DNA of 37,720 bases from an uncultured Ruminococcus sp. (GTDB lineage Bacteria; Bacillota; Clostridia; Oscillospirales; Ruminococcaceae): assembly GCA_947629455.1 (NCBI GenBank), contig CANRDT010000020.1:1-37720 (forward strand), in the 5' to 3' direction. The position numbers and the translations under genes were made by a program. The first letter of the stretch is position 1. Each line of letters opens with the position of its first letter. The notes beneath the pieces are model-generated. The model saw only the letters and a list, made by a program, of their open reading frames with translations. It was not told where the DNA came from and did not search any database. Below, in pieces: positions 7,241 to 13,819 of the stretch.

Positions 7241-8368
7241 TCAGCCTATAGTCCATAGCTGTGAAATATCGCCCGGCGCAAAATCGGTAACGGCAAGCGC
7301 TCCGCCCTTTGTGCAGGCGAGGACTTTTTCAAATCCCGTACTGCCGACCGAAATGCGGAATTTTCCCTTTTGCGGTTGGGCGAAACGGAAATATTCGGGC
7401 GTGCCCTTGTCGGTGAGATAGTCAAGTTTTTTGGCGGTCTTTGAGATATATCCGCCGTCCGCCGCTCTGAGGGAGAACGCGCCCAGATCGTTTATGCCGA
7501 ACAGCAGCTTTTGCTCCTTTTCCTTGGAGGAGGTGTCAGCCGTTACGCCTTTGGAGGTTATCGTGATAAGAAGACCCGTCATACAATTTCTTATCGCATA
7601 TTTTTCACCGCCGCACGGACAGTCAGCCGCCCTTGTGCAGTCGTTGTAGAATTTTATCAGCAGCGCCGCGCAGTTTTGCTGGGCAAGCGGCAGAGTTTCA
7701 GCCGCAGCCTCGTCAAAAGCTTTCGGGTCGAGCCTCGATATGGTCTGAACGTATTCAGCCGATCTTTTTATCAGCTTGTTGAGCGGCTTTTCAAGATCTT
7801 CACCGCTGAAATCGTTTATCAGCCGTTTGTCCATATGCATTGCCGTGTGCTGACGGCAGATAGTATCGGCGTGCTTTTCATACGCGTAGTGAACGTTTGA
7901 ACGCTTTTTGAAATACTTTATGTTCGACGTATGCACGGTGCAGCTCATATCCTCTGCAAAATGCAGCGCGCGTCCGAGAACGTGCATAGCGCGCTTAGTA
8001 TTTCCGCTTTTGTAAAGGCACAGCGCGGCAGTGTAATTGTCCTCCAGCATAGTACGCGCACTTTTGGAAAAATCATTGAGATGATTGCGGTAATAGCCGT
8101 TTTCTTCCTTTAGCTTTCTGCCCTTGGGATCGCAGCAGGAATAATAATGCGCTCCCGTACCCTTGTCGCAGTCGCCGTCATGATCAGGCTCGACCGCGCC
8201 CTTTGCAATTTCGTCAATATGATCTTTATAAAAATTATACTGCCTTATCCTGCCTTCTTTTTCAAGCAGGGAAACGGCTTTCAGAGTTATATCCGTATGT
8301 GCGTCAGAAAACCACGCGCAGGCTCTTATCGGCTTGAACGGCTTTGTTATTTTTGAAAGTATATTCAT
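7241..8368 (-). CDS. Zinc-dependent phospholipase C homologue
   Basis: A 375-residue protein. Residues 18-240 match the zinc phospholipase C fold of C. perfringens alpha-toxin and B. cereus PC-PLC. All expected metal ligands can be assigned: W19, H24, D62, H74, H136, D140, H146, H160, E164; the spacings H-x3-D, D-x5-H and H-x3-E of the helix ligands equal those in alpha-toxin. Such enzymes hydrolyse phosphatidylcholine-type lipids. The C-terminal 115 residues are not a PLAT/C2 domain; they look like beta-trefoil repeats (two glycine-rich blocks, final QLWTIG). No hydrophobic signal peptide is visible, yet ACA precedes W19, the residue that must be N-terminal in mature relatives. A GGAAGGAAA site precedes the ATG. 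It is the last gene of a four-gene minus-strand operon. Confidence 0.82.
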   Translation of the reverse strand: MNILSKITKPFKPIRACAWFSDAHTDITLKAVSLLEKEGRIRQYNFYKDHIDEIAKGAVEPDHDGDCDKGTGAHYYSCCDPKGRKLKEENGYYRNHLNDFSKSARTMLEDNYTAALCLYKSGNTKRAMHVLGRALHFAEDMSCTVHTSNIKYFKKRSNVHYAYEKHADTICRQHTAMHMDKRLINDFSGEDLEKPLNKLIKRSAEYVQTISRLDPKAFDEAAAETLPLAQQNCAALLIKFYNDCTRAADCPCGGEKYAIRNCMTGLLITITSKGVTADTSSKEKEQKLLFGINDLGAFSLRAADGGYISKTAKKLDYLTDKGTPEYFRFAQPQKGKFRISVGSTGFEKVLACTKGGALAVTDFAPGDISQLWTIG

Positions 8369-8415
8369 AAGTTTCCTTCCTTACGCACGCGGCGGCTTTT
8401 TATAAAAACAAGCTT

Positions 8416-9015
8416 TCAGCGCGGCGGTCTTTTCTTTTTGCTCTTTTTGCGCACCGAGAAACCAAAGCTCCCCAGCTTTTCGCCGAGTGAAAAATATTCT
8501 CCGTGGGAATATGCCAGCAGTCGTCCTTTGTCGAGGGCAAGTCTGCCGTTCTGGTCAAGCAGTTCTTCCGCGGCGTTCACGGCGTCAATATCCGCTATGA
8601 ACATATGGTGCGAACCGAGTGGAATCACTTCCCTGACTTTACATTCGATGCTTACCGGAGATTCTCCCAGCATAGGCGCACAGGCGCAGCCGCAGGGAAG
8701 GGGAGTAAGGCGCATATCCCGAAACTTATCGGTATCCTTACCCGAGCGCACGCCGCAGTAATCGACGGCGCGGACAAGCTTTTCGGTGGGGAGATTGACG
8801 ACAAATTCTCCGCTGTTCTTTATGAGGTCGTAGGAATATCTTTCTGGGCGCAGAGAGATGTAGGTCACGGGCGGTCTGGTGCAGAGAATACCCGTCCACG
8901 CGACGGTAAGTATATTGACTTTGCCGCCAAAACCGCAGGTAATAAGTACGGGCGGCAGGGGAGCGCAGAGCGCACTGCCTTTCCACCTCTGTTTGGTGAA
9001 GATCTCGCCGCTCAC
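8416..9015 (-). CDS. Flavin reductase-like (FMN-binding split barrel) protein
   Basis: A 199-residue protein of the flavoredoxin/flavin reductase-like family. Seen: PLPPVLITCGFGGKVNILTVAWTG near residues 20-43, the strand-turn RPPVTYISLRPERYSYDLI, EFVVNLPTEKLV, a VRSGKDTDKF segment and SPVSIECKV, in the usual order. Such proteins bind FMN noncovalently and pass electrons in anaerobes; the partner is unknown. A basic tail (SVRKKSKKKRPPR) is extra. Its start overlaps the end of the upstream gene by four bases (ATGA type), showing translational coupling. Confidence 0.85.
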   Translation of the reverse strand: MSGEIFTKQRWKGSALCAPLPPVLITCGFGGKVNILTVAWTGILCTRPPVTYISLRPERYSYDLIKNSGEFVVNLPTEKLVRAVDYCGVRSGKDTDKFRDMRLTPLPCGCACAPMLGESPVSIECKVREVIPLGSHHMFIADIDAVNAAEELLDQNGRLALDKGRLLAYSHGEYFSLGEKLGSFGFSVRKKSKKKRPPR

Positions 9016-9377
9016 GGTTTGTCATCTCCCGTATCAACGCTGAAAGACCCCATTTTACGACTGAGTTCTTCATAATCCCGATAGAGCATCTGAGTCTGAT
9101 TTTCCAGAAAATAATAATGCGCTATGTATGGGATAAGCAATGCGAGCAGCAGCAGGGCAAGGGGGATAAGCGTGATATTCTCCGTGCAGACGATCACCAG
9201 AAAGCAGGCGATAGTCAGCAGTGCAAAAAGCACGGTAACGATCAGATGTATCAGCCGTTCGTGCATAAAAAATTCGATATGTCTCAGGTGGTATTCCATA
9301 AGAGCCGCAAGGTCGCAGCCGTCATCTTCCAGACAGCGGCGGAAGTACTGACGGTAAAGAGTAAAATACTTTTTCAT
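9012..9377 (-). CDS. Small two-span membrane protein, unknown function
   Basis: A 121-residue protein that I do not recognise. It has a soluble N-terminal part rich in R, H and E, two hydrophobic segments at about 43-65 and 68-91, and a charged C-terminal tail containing LYRDYEELSRKMGSF. Both neighbours overlap it by four bases, so it is translated in one unit with the gene before it and with the flavin reductase-like gene after it. Real coding is supported by these overlaps and by the shared promoter at 9776-9804. Confidence 0.7.
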   Translation of the reverse strand: MKKYFTLYRQYFRRCLEDDGCDLAALMEYHLRHIEFFMHERLIHLIVTVLFALLTIACFLVIVCTENITLIPLALLLLALLIPYIAHYYFLENQTQMLYRDYEELSRKMGSFSVDTGDDKP

Positions 9378-9652
9378 ATGTCAATAAATTCTCCGTTTTC
9401 GATCTCAAGGTCATTGAGAAGATCGCTTTGATATTTTTCTTTTGTTTCTTTATAAAGCTCCTTTGCGACTGTTTTTTTCATAAGCGAATCGACGGTTTTA
9501 TAGTGAGCGGCAACTCGTTTGGGAAAGGAACGGTATTTAGGGGAATTGCGTTCTTTGCGTTTCTTTTCGTCAAAAAGTATAGCCAGCGCCACAGATGCAG
9601 ACAGTGCAAGTATCATTTTTTCGGGTCGGGAGCTTATTTTAAAGCTTACCAT
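9374..9652 (-). CDS. Small membrane-anchored basic protein, unknown function
   Basis: A 92-residue protein that I do not recognise. One hydrophobic stretch at residues 13-27 (MILALSASVALAILF) is followed by a strongly basic segment DEKKRKERN and a helix-rich tail. It is the first gene of the minus-strand operon, and its stop overlaps the next start by four bases. Its own ribosome binding site is poor (AGGA about 10 bases upstream), while a very strong AAAGGAGG lies about 60 bases upstream at 9712-9719. Confidence 0.6.
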   Translation of the reverse strand: MVSFKISSRPEKMILALSASVALAILFDEKKRKERNSPKYRSFPKRVAAHYKTVDSLMKKTVAKELYKETKEKYQSDLLNDLEIENGEFIDI

Positions 9653-9775
9653 ATAAAGCGTCCTGTACGGCGGAAGATCAAAATTATGTATTCCGCAGAT
9701 ATGGGACGAAACCTCCTTTGCGATCGTTTTTTTGCGCGGCGGCAGTAAAAAAATACCGCGCCTTTTCTACAAAAA

Positions 9776-9804
9776 ATTATAGCATAAATTATCAAAGCTG
9801 TCAA
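9776..9804 (-). promoter_or_regulatory. Sigma-A promoter for the 9652-7241 operon
   Basis: On the minus strand TTGACA (9804-9799), 17-base spacer, TATAAT (9781-9776): full consensus. The transcript would have a leader of about 115 bases before the first assigned gene. Confidence 0.88.
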
Positions 9805-9837
9805 TATGCAAGACTTTTTTACCACGGAAATCAATTT

Positions 9838-9917
9838 TTGGTTTCCAGAAGTCAGAACGCTGCGCTTTTAAGAGGTAAGAGGTAAGACAAGGAGCGCCTA
9901 CGGCGCATATTTTAAAA
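9838..9917 (+). repeat. AGGTAAG-type repeat
   Basis: Holds TCAGAACGCTGCGCTTTTAA, then AGAGGTAAGAGGTAAGAC and AAGGAGCGCCTACGGCGC. The same block recurs at 12451 and, inverted, at 16535; shorter parts occur near 18877, 24407 and 28661. Confidence 0.8.
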
Positions 9918-10045
9918 TTATATATGTAAGTATTCTAATATATTTTACTTGTCAATGCGGACTTTTGGGTTATTTTTTCTCCGTCTGCGGCAAAGAGAAA
10001 CAGCTTTTAGTGTATATTCTCTGCCGTTGGAATAGCATATCCAAA
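9918..10045 (+). repeat. Decayed double-hairpin repeat
   Basis: The flank (ATATATGTAAGTATTCTAAT, then TTTTACTTGTCA) and the order of elements match the copies at 13595 and 17491, but the two hairpins are broken by mutation (CTCCGTCTGCGG, CTCTGCCGTTGG). No gene is seen between 9835 and 10125. Confidence 0.6.
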
Positions 10046-10059
10046 ATCAATCTGATTTA

Positions 10060-10088
10060 TTGACACAAAATATTTTTTATGCTATAAT
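10060..10088 (+). promoter_or_regulatory. Sigma-A promoter for the cyclase-family gene
   Basis: TTGACA (10060-10065), 17-base spacer, TATAAT (10083-10088). Confidence 0.88.
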
Positions 10089-10125
10089 TCTGATACAAAT
10101 ATATTGGTATTCAGGGGTGTATCGT

Positions 10126-10707
10126 ATGATAAAAGATATTTCTCAGGAAGTCTTTTCCTGCAAGGTTTTTCCCGGTGATCCCGCGCCGCGCTGTGAAAGA
10201 ATACTCAGCATTGAAAACGGCGATGTCTGCAATCTGACGGAATTTTCAATGTGTGCGCATAACGGCACTCATGTGGACGCGCCTTTTCATTTTATCGACA
10301 AAGGAAATACTGTCGATAAGGTGACGCTTGATCATTTTGTGGGAGATTGCTTTGTGGCAAGAGCGCAGGGGGATATTTTAAAAAGAACGGCGGAAGAAAT
10401 ACTTCAAAAAGCCGCGGCGGCAGGTGCGGCTGAGAGAATACTTATCGCAGGAAAAGCCGTAGTTACCGAGCAGGCTGCCGAGGTCTTTGCAGCGGCAGGG
10501 GTAAAGCTTGTCGGCAACGAAAGCCAGACGGTAGGACCTGAGGATTCTCCCGAAAAGGTACACAGGATACTGCTTGGCGCAGGTGCGGTACTTCTCGAGG
10601 GTATCGTGCTTGAAAATGTTGCCGAGGGAAAATACTTTCTGAACGCCGCTCCAATAAATCTCGGCGGCTGCGACGGCGCACCGTGCAGGGCGTATCTTGT
10701 TTGTTAA
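10126..10707 (+). CDS. Cyclase-family (kynurenine formamidase-like) hydrolase
   Basis: A 193-residue member of the cyclase/KynB family of metal-dependent hydrolases. The signature HNGTHVDAPFHF (HxGTHxDxPxHF) that carries the metal ligands is intact near residues 45-56. The middle part LVGNESQTVGP replaces the more common GTDxxS motif of true kynurenine formamidases, and no tryptophan catabolism genes are nearby, so the substrate is uncertain; an amidohydrolase or isatin hydrolase-like role is possible. The ATG at 10126 follows AGGGGTG (10113-10119). It has its own promoter and appears monocistronic. Confidence 0.8.
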   Translation: MIKDISQEVFSCKVFPGDPAPRCERILSIENGDVCNLTEFSMCAHNGTHVDAPFHFIDKGNTVDKVTLDHFVGDCFVARAQGDILKRTAEEILQKAAAAGAAERILIAGKAVVTEQAAEVFAAAGVKLVGNESQTVGPEDSPEKVHRILLGAGAVLLEGIVLENVAEGKYFLNAAPINLGGCDGAPCRAYLVC

Positions 10708-10841
10708 GATGGTTATTTTTATCGGTCTGCAATGGGGGAAATAACTAAAAGGCAGACAGCTTCGGTCTGAAATAACTACCTGACATAAAAATGATTACAT
10801 ATAACTTCAAAATTGATCTCGTGAAGTCAAAGTCTTATTCC
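10708..10841. repeat. Hairpin remnants before galT
   Basis: Contains ATGGGGGAAATAAC, related to the CCCCAATGGGGG hairpins seen at 26150 and 28740, and ATGATTACATATAACTTCAA, part of the double-hairpin repeat flank. No coding potential is seen. Confidence 0.45.
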
Positions 10842-10870
10842 TTGACAAATCGCCGTTCGGGGAGTATAAT
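10842..10870 (+). promoter_or_regulatory. Sigma-A promoter for galT
   Basis: TTGACA (10842-10847), 17-base spacer, TATAAT (10865-10870). A leader of about 70 bases follows. Confidence 0.88.
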
Positions 10871-10944
10871 TATATTAACGTACATATCAAAAAAATATCA
10901 GCCGTAAGGCTTTCGGCATTGCGGCGCTCTGAGGGGGAATTTTT

Positions 10945-12441
10945 ATGATCTTCGACAGCATTTATAAATTAGCACAGTACGGTATTGAAAAAGGACTTAT
11001 CCGCGAGGAGGACAGGGTATACTGTATCAACCGTCTGCTCGAGCGTCTTAAACTTGACGAATATACCGCTCCGCAGCAGCAGCCTGAGGACACTGCACTT
11101 GAAGAAACGCTCGGCGAACTGCTTGACTATGCCTGCGAAAAGGGACTTTGCGAAAACAGTATAGTTTACCGCGATCTGTTCGATACCGCGCTTATGTCGG
11201 AGCTTACTCCCAGACCGAGCGAAGTCTGCGATACCTTCAGGGCAAAATATGCAGTTTCCCCGAAAGCGGCTACGGACTATTTTTACAAACTCAGTCAGGA
11301 TACGAATTATATCCGCAGGGACAGGATAGCGAAAGATATGCGCTGGACTGCCGAGACCGAATACGGAGATATGGATATTACCATAAATCTTTCAAAACCC
11401 GAAAAAGATCCGAAAGCTATCGCTGCGGCGCGCAACGCCGTTCAGTCGGATTATCCGAAATGTCTGCTTTGTTATGAAAACGTAGGATATGCCGGACGGG
11501 TAAATTCTCCTGCAAGACAGAATCACCGCGTTATTCCGGTCGATATTGCCGGTGAGGAATGGTGCCTGCAATACTCTCCCTACGTTTACTACAACGAGCA
11601 TTGTATTCTTTTCAATAAAAAGCATACCCCGATGATAATTGACCGTAGGGCTTTTGAAAAGCTGTTTGATTTTGTAAGACAGTTTCCGCATTATTTTATC
11701 GGTTCAAATGCCGATCTTCCGATAGTGGGCGGCTCGATACTTGCGCATGAGCATTTTCAGGGCGGCAACTACGAATTTGCAATGGCGAGAGCGGCAGCGG
11801 AACAGGAAATAATTTTCAAAAGCTTTGAGGACGTCAGAGCAGGGATAGTAAAATGGCCGATGTCGGTAATAAGAATATCCTGTGCAAAGAGCGAAAGACT
11901 TGCGGAGCTTGCCGCGAAAATACTTGACTGCTGGAGAGGCTATACCGACGAGCAGGCGTTTATTTATGCATATACGGACGGCGAACCGCATAACACCATT
12001 ACTCCGATCGCCCGTATGAGAAACGGCGAATTTGAACTTGATCTGGTGCTGCGAAATAATATTACGACCGAAGAACATCCGCTCGGGGTGTATCATCCGC
12101 ACGCCGAACTGCACCACATCAAGAAAGAAAACATCGGTCTTATCGAGGTTATGGGACTTGCCGTGCTGCCGTCAAGACTTAAAGCGGAAATGCAGCGTCT
12201 GGCGCAGGCTCTTGTAAACGGCGAGAACGTTTCTTCGGTGGAGGAGATCGCCAAGCACGCGGACTGGGCTGCGGAGTTTGCTATGAAATATGAGATCACT
12301 GACGAAAACGTTATGGAAATAATAAAGAAAGAAATAGGCATAGTGTTTGCAAAGGTGCTTGAACATTCGGGCGTATACAAGCGCACTCCGGAGGGCAGGG
12401 AAAGTTTTCTGAAATTTATTGATTTCGTAAACGGCAGATGA
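10945..12441 (+). CDS. galT: UDP-glucose-hexose-1-phosphate uridylyltransferase (type 2 GalT)
   Basis: A 498-residue enzyme of the Firmicute-type GalT family (about 490-500 residues, distinct from the 350-residue E. coli type). It exchanges UMP between UDP-glucose and galactose-1-phosphate in the Leloir pathway. Motifs: CLLCYENVGYAGRVN with the paired cysteines, and HEHFQGG at residues 268-274, the active-site motif of this family. ATG at 10945 lies behind GAGGGGGAA. No galK or galE is adjacent. An AraC-type regulator follows 250 bases downstream from its own promoter, so a role in sugar-responsive control is possible but unproven. Confidence 0.93.
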   Translation: MIFDSIYKLAQYGIEKGLIREEDRVYCINRLLERLKLDEYTAPQQQPEDTALEETLGELLDYACEKGLCENSIVYRDLFDTALMSELTPRPSEVCDTFRAKYAVSPKAATDYFYKLSQDTNYIRRDRIAKDMRWTAETEYGDMDITINLSKPEKDPKAIAAARNAVQSDYPKCLLCYENVGYAGRVNSPARQNHRVIPVDIAGEEWCLQYSPYVYYNEHCILFNKKHTPMIIDRRAFEKLFDFVRQFPHYFIGSNADLPIVGGSILAHEHFQGGNYEFAMARAAAEQEIIFKSFEDVRAGIVKWPMSVIRISCAKSERLAELAAKILDCWRGYTDEQAFIYAYTDGEPHNTITPIARMRNGEFELDLVLRNNITTEEHPLGVYHPHAELHHIKKENIGLIEVMGLAVLPSRLKAEMQRLAQALVNGENVSSVEEIAKHADWAAEFAMKYEITDENVMEIIKKEIGIVFAKVLEHSGVYKRTPEGRESFLKFIDFVNGR

Positions 12442-12450
12442 CGTGATGCT

Positions 12451-12525
12451 TTCAGAGGTCAGAACGCTTCGCTTTTAAGAGGTAAGAGGTAAGACAAGGA
12501 GCGCCTGCGGCGCAGAATATTTACC
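12451..12525 (+). repeat. AGGTAAG-type repeat
   Basis: AGAGGTCAGAACGCTTCGCT, then TTTAAGAGGTAAGAGGTAAG and GGAGCGCCTGCGGCGC. Nearly the same block as at 9838 and, inverted, at 16535. Confidence 0.8.
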
Positions 12526-12531
12526 AAAAAC

Positions 12532-12570
12532 AGGCTGCCACTCCCCATTGGGAATGACAGCCTTAAAAAA
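12532..12570 (-). terminator. Hairpin after galT, U-tract on minus strand
   Basis: AGGCTG..CTCCC pairs with GGGAATGACAGCCT. The T-run follows only in the minus direction (CAGCCTGTTTTTGG), although no minus-strand gene ends here. It may be a repeat-derived hairpin related to the CCCCAATGGGG family rather than a working terminator. Confidence 0.4.
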
Positions 12571-12620
12571 TTTGTGTACTTGAAAGATCATCAGCTTTGC
12601 GGATAATTTTATGTCAGCTA

Positions 12621-12649
12621 TTGACAATCGCCTTATGTTATGATATTAT
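12621..12649 (+). promoter_or_regulatory. Sigma-A promoter for the AraC-family gene
   Basis: TTGACA (12621-12626), 17-base spacer, TATTAT (12644-12649). Confidence 0.82.
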
Positions 12650-12694
12650 ATAATAGGAAAATTTGAAAGCAATGCCGAAAGGAGCGTAGTTAAA

Positions 12695-13525
12695 ATGACG
12701 GATTATTGTTATCCTGTGCTGGGCGATGAGGTCAATCTTCCTATGTATGTTCTCGGCGTCGGCGGAAGAGATACGGAATTTCACTTTATCCGCAATGAAG
12801 GTTACCCGAATCATCAGATCGTCTACTGCGTCAGAGGCGGCGGAATGTTAAAGCTGGAGGGGCATAGTTATCCTATTATGGCAGGAGATGCGTTTTATCT
12901 TCCTCCCCATGTGCCGCACGAATATTACCCGACCGAAGAGATCTGGGAAACGCACTGGCTGACCTTTGAGGGAAGAGAAGTCAAGCCGATGCTCGATTAT
13001 ATCAAGCTTGACCGCGCAAAGGTCTTTCACATACACGATCTGAATGCCGTTGAACCTATTTTCAAGAAGATACTTTATCTGATGAAAACGAATTATTTTT
13101 ACGGCGGACAGCAGTCCTCCGCGTATCTGTACAATTTTTTTATCGAGCTCAACAGAGTAGTAAATCTTCAGAACGGCACTCAGGACGGTGCAAAGCTAAA
13201 TCAGCTCCAGCCTGTGCTCGATTATATCGACCGCAATTTCACAAAGGATCTTACCCTCAGCGAGCTGTCCGATCTTATTGATCTTTCGCCGCAGTATCTT
13301 TGCAGACTTTTCAAGGACTGCCTTAATCTGCGTCCGTTTGAATATTTGGCGCGAAAACGTATCCAGCAGGCGAAAATTTACCTGCTCGAGGATCGTATGA
13401 ACATAAACGAAATATCTTCAAAAGTGGGATATAACGATTGCAGCTATTTCTGCGCGGTTTTCAAAAAGCACGAAATGCTTTCTCCGGCGGAGTTCCGCTC
13501 CCTGCATAAAAAAGCAAACGGATAA
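12695..13525 (+). CDS. AraC-family transcriptional regulator
   Basis: A 276-residue regulator with an N-terminal cupin sensor (about residues 25-95; HQIVYCVRGGG, MAGDAFYLPPHVPHEYYP) and a C-terminal pair of helix-turn-helix units (about 170-270; LTLSELSDLIDLSPQYLCRLFKDC and INEISSKVGYNDCSYFCAVFKKH). The layout is that of sugar-responsive AraC activators. It stands alone behind its own promoter with a strong terminator after it; galT lies just upstream. The ligand and targets are not shown by sequence. ATG at 12695 follows AAAGGAGCG. Confidence 0.9.
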   Translation: MTDYCYPVLGDEVNLPMYVLGVGGRDTEFHFIRNEGYPNHQIVYCVRGGGMLKLEGHSYPIMAGDAFYLPPHVPHEYYPTEEIWETHWLTFEGREVKPMLDYIKLDRAKVFHIHDLNAVEPIFKKILYLMKTNYFYGGQQSSAYLYNFFIELNRVVNLQNGTQDGAKLNQLQPVLDYIDRNFTKDLTLSELSDLIDLSPQYLCRLFKDCLNLRPFEYLARKRIQQAKIYLLEDRMNINEISSKVGYNDCSYFCAVFKKHEMLSPAEFRSLHKKANG

Positions 13526-13551
13526 GAAAAATATAAATACACAAAAAAACG

Positions 13552-13583
13552 AGCCGTTCCCGTTTTGTCGGGAGCGGCTTTTT
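13552..13583 (+). terminator. Rho-independent terminator of the araC-like gene
   Basis: AGCCGTTCCCG (13552-13562) pairs with CGGGAGCGGCT (13569-13579), followed by a T-run; an A-run precedes it, so it may work in both directions. Confidence 0.88.
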
Positions 13584-13594
13584 CATCGGCGCGT

Positions 13595-13735
13595 AAATCA
13601 ATTTTAAAATTTTATGTAAGCATTTTAATATATTTTACTTGTTCAGGTTGAATTTTGGGCTATTTTTCCTCCGCCGTAGGCGGAGGAAAAATAATTTAAA
13701 GGTATATTCTCCGCCAACGGCGGAGAATATACCCC
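13595..13735 (+). repeat. Double-hairpin repeat, copy 2
   Basis: AT-rich flank (ATTTTATGTAAGCATTTTAA) followed by two perfect 15-bp stems: 13661-13675 with 13679-13693, and 13701-13715 with 13719-13733, each with a 3-base loop. An open frame crosses it but is repeat sequence. Confidence 0.88.
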
Positions 13736-13819
13736 CAAAAAAACTTACCCATTATCCCTCAATGGAAAATAACAGCTTTCAGAAGATTTCCGTATTTCAT
13801 CGGTTATTTTACGGTAATT

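Noticed and set aside
9646-9834. 62-residue minus-strand ORF
   Set aside because: It begins upstream of the mapped promoter elements, so most of it would not be transcribed from that promoter; composition is not protein-like.
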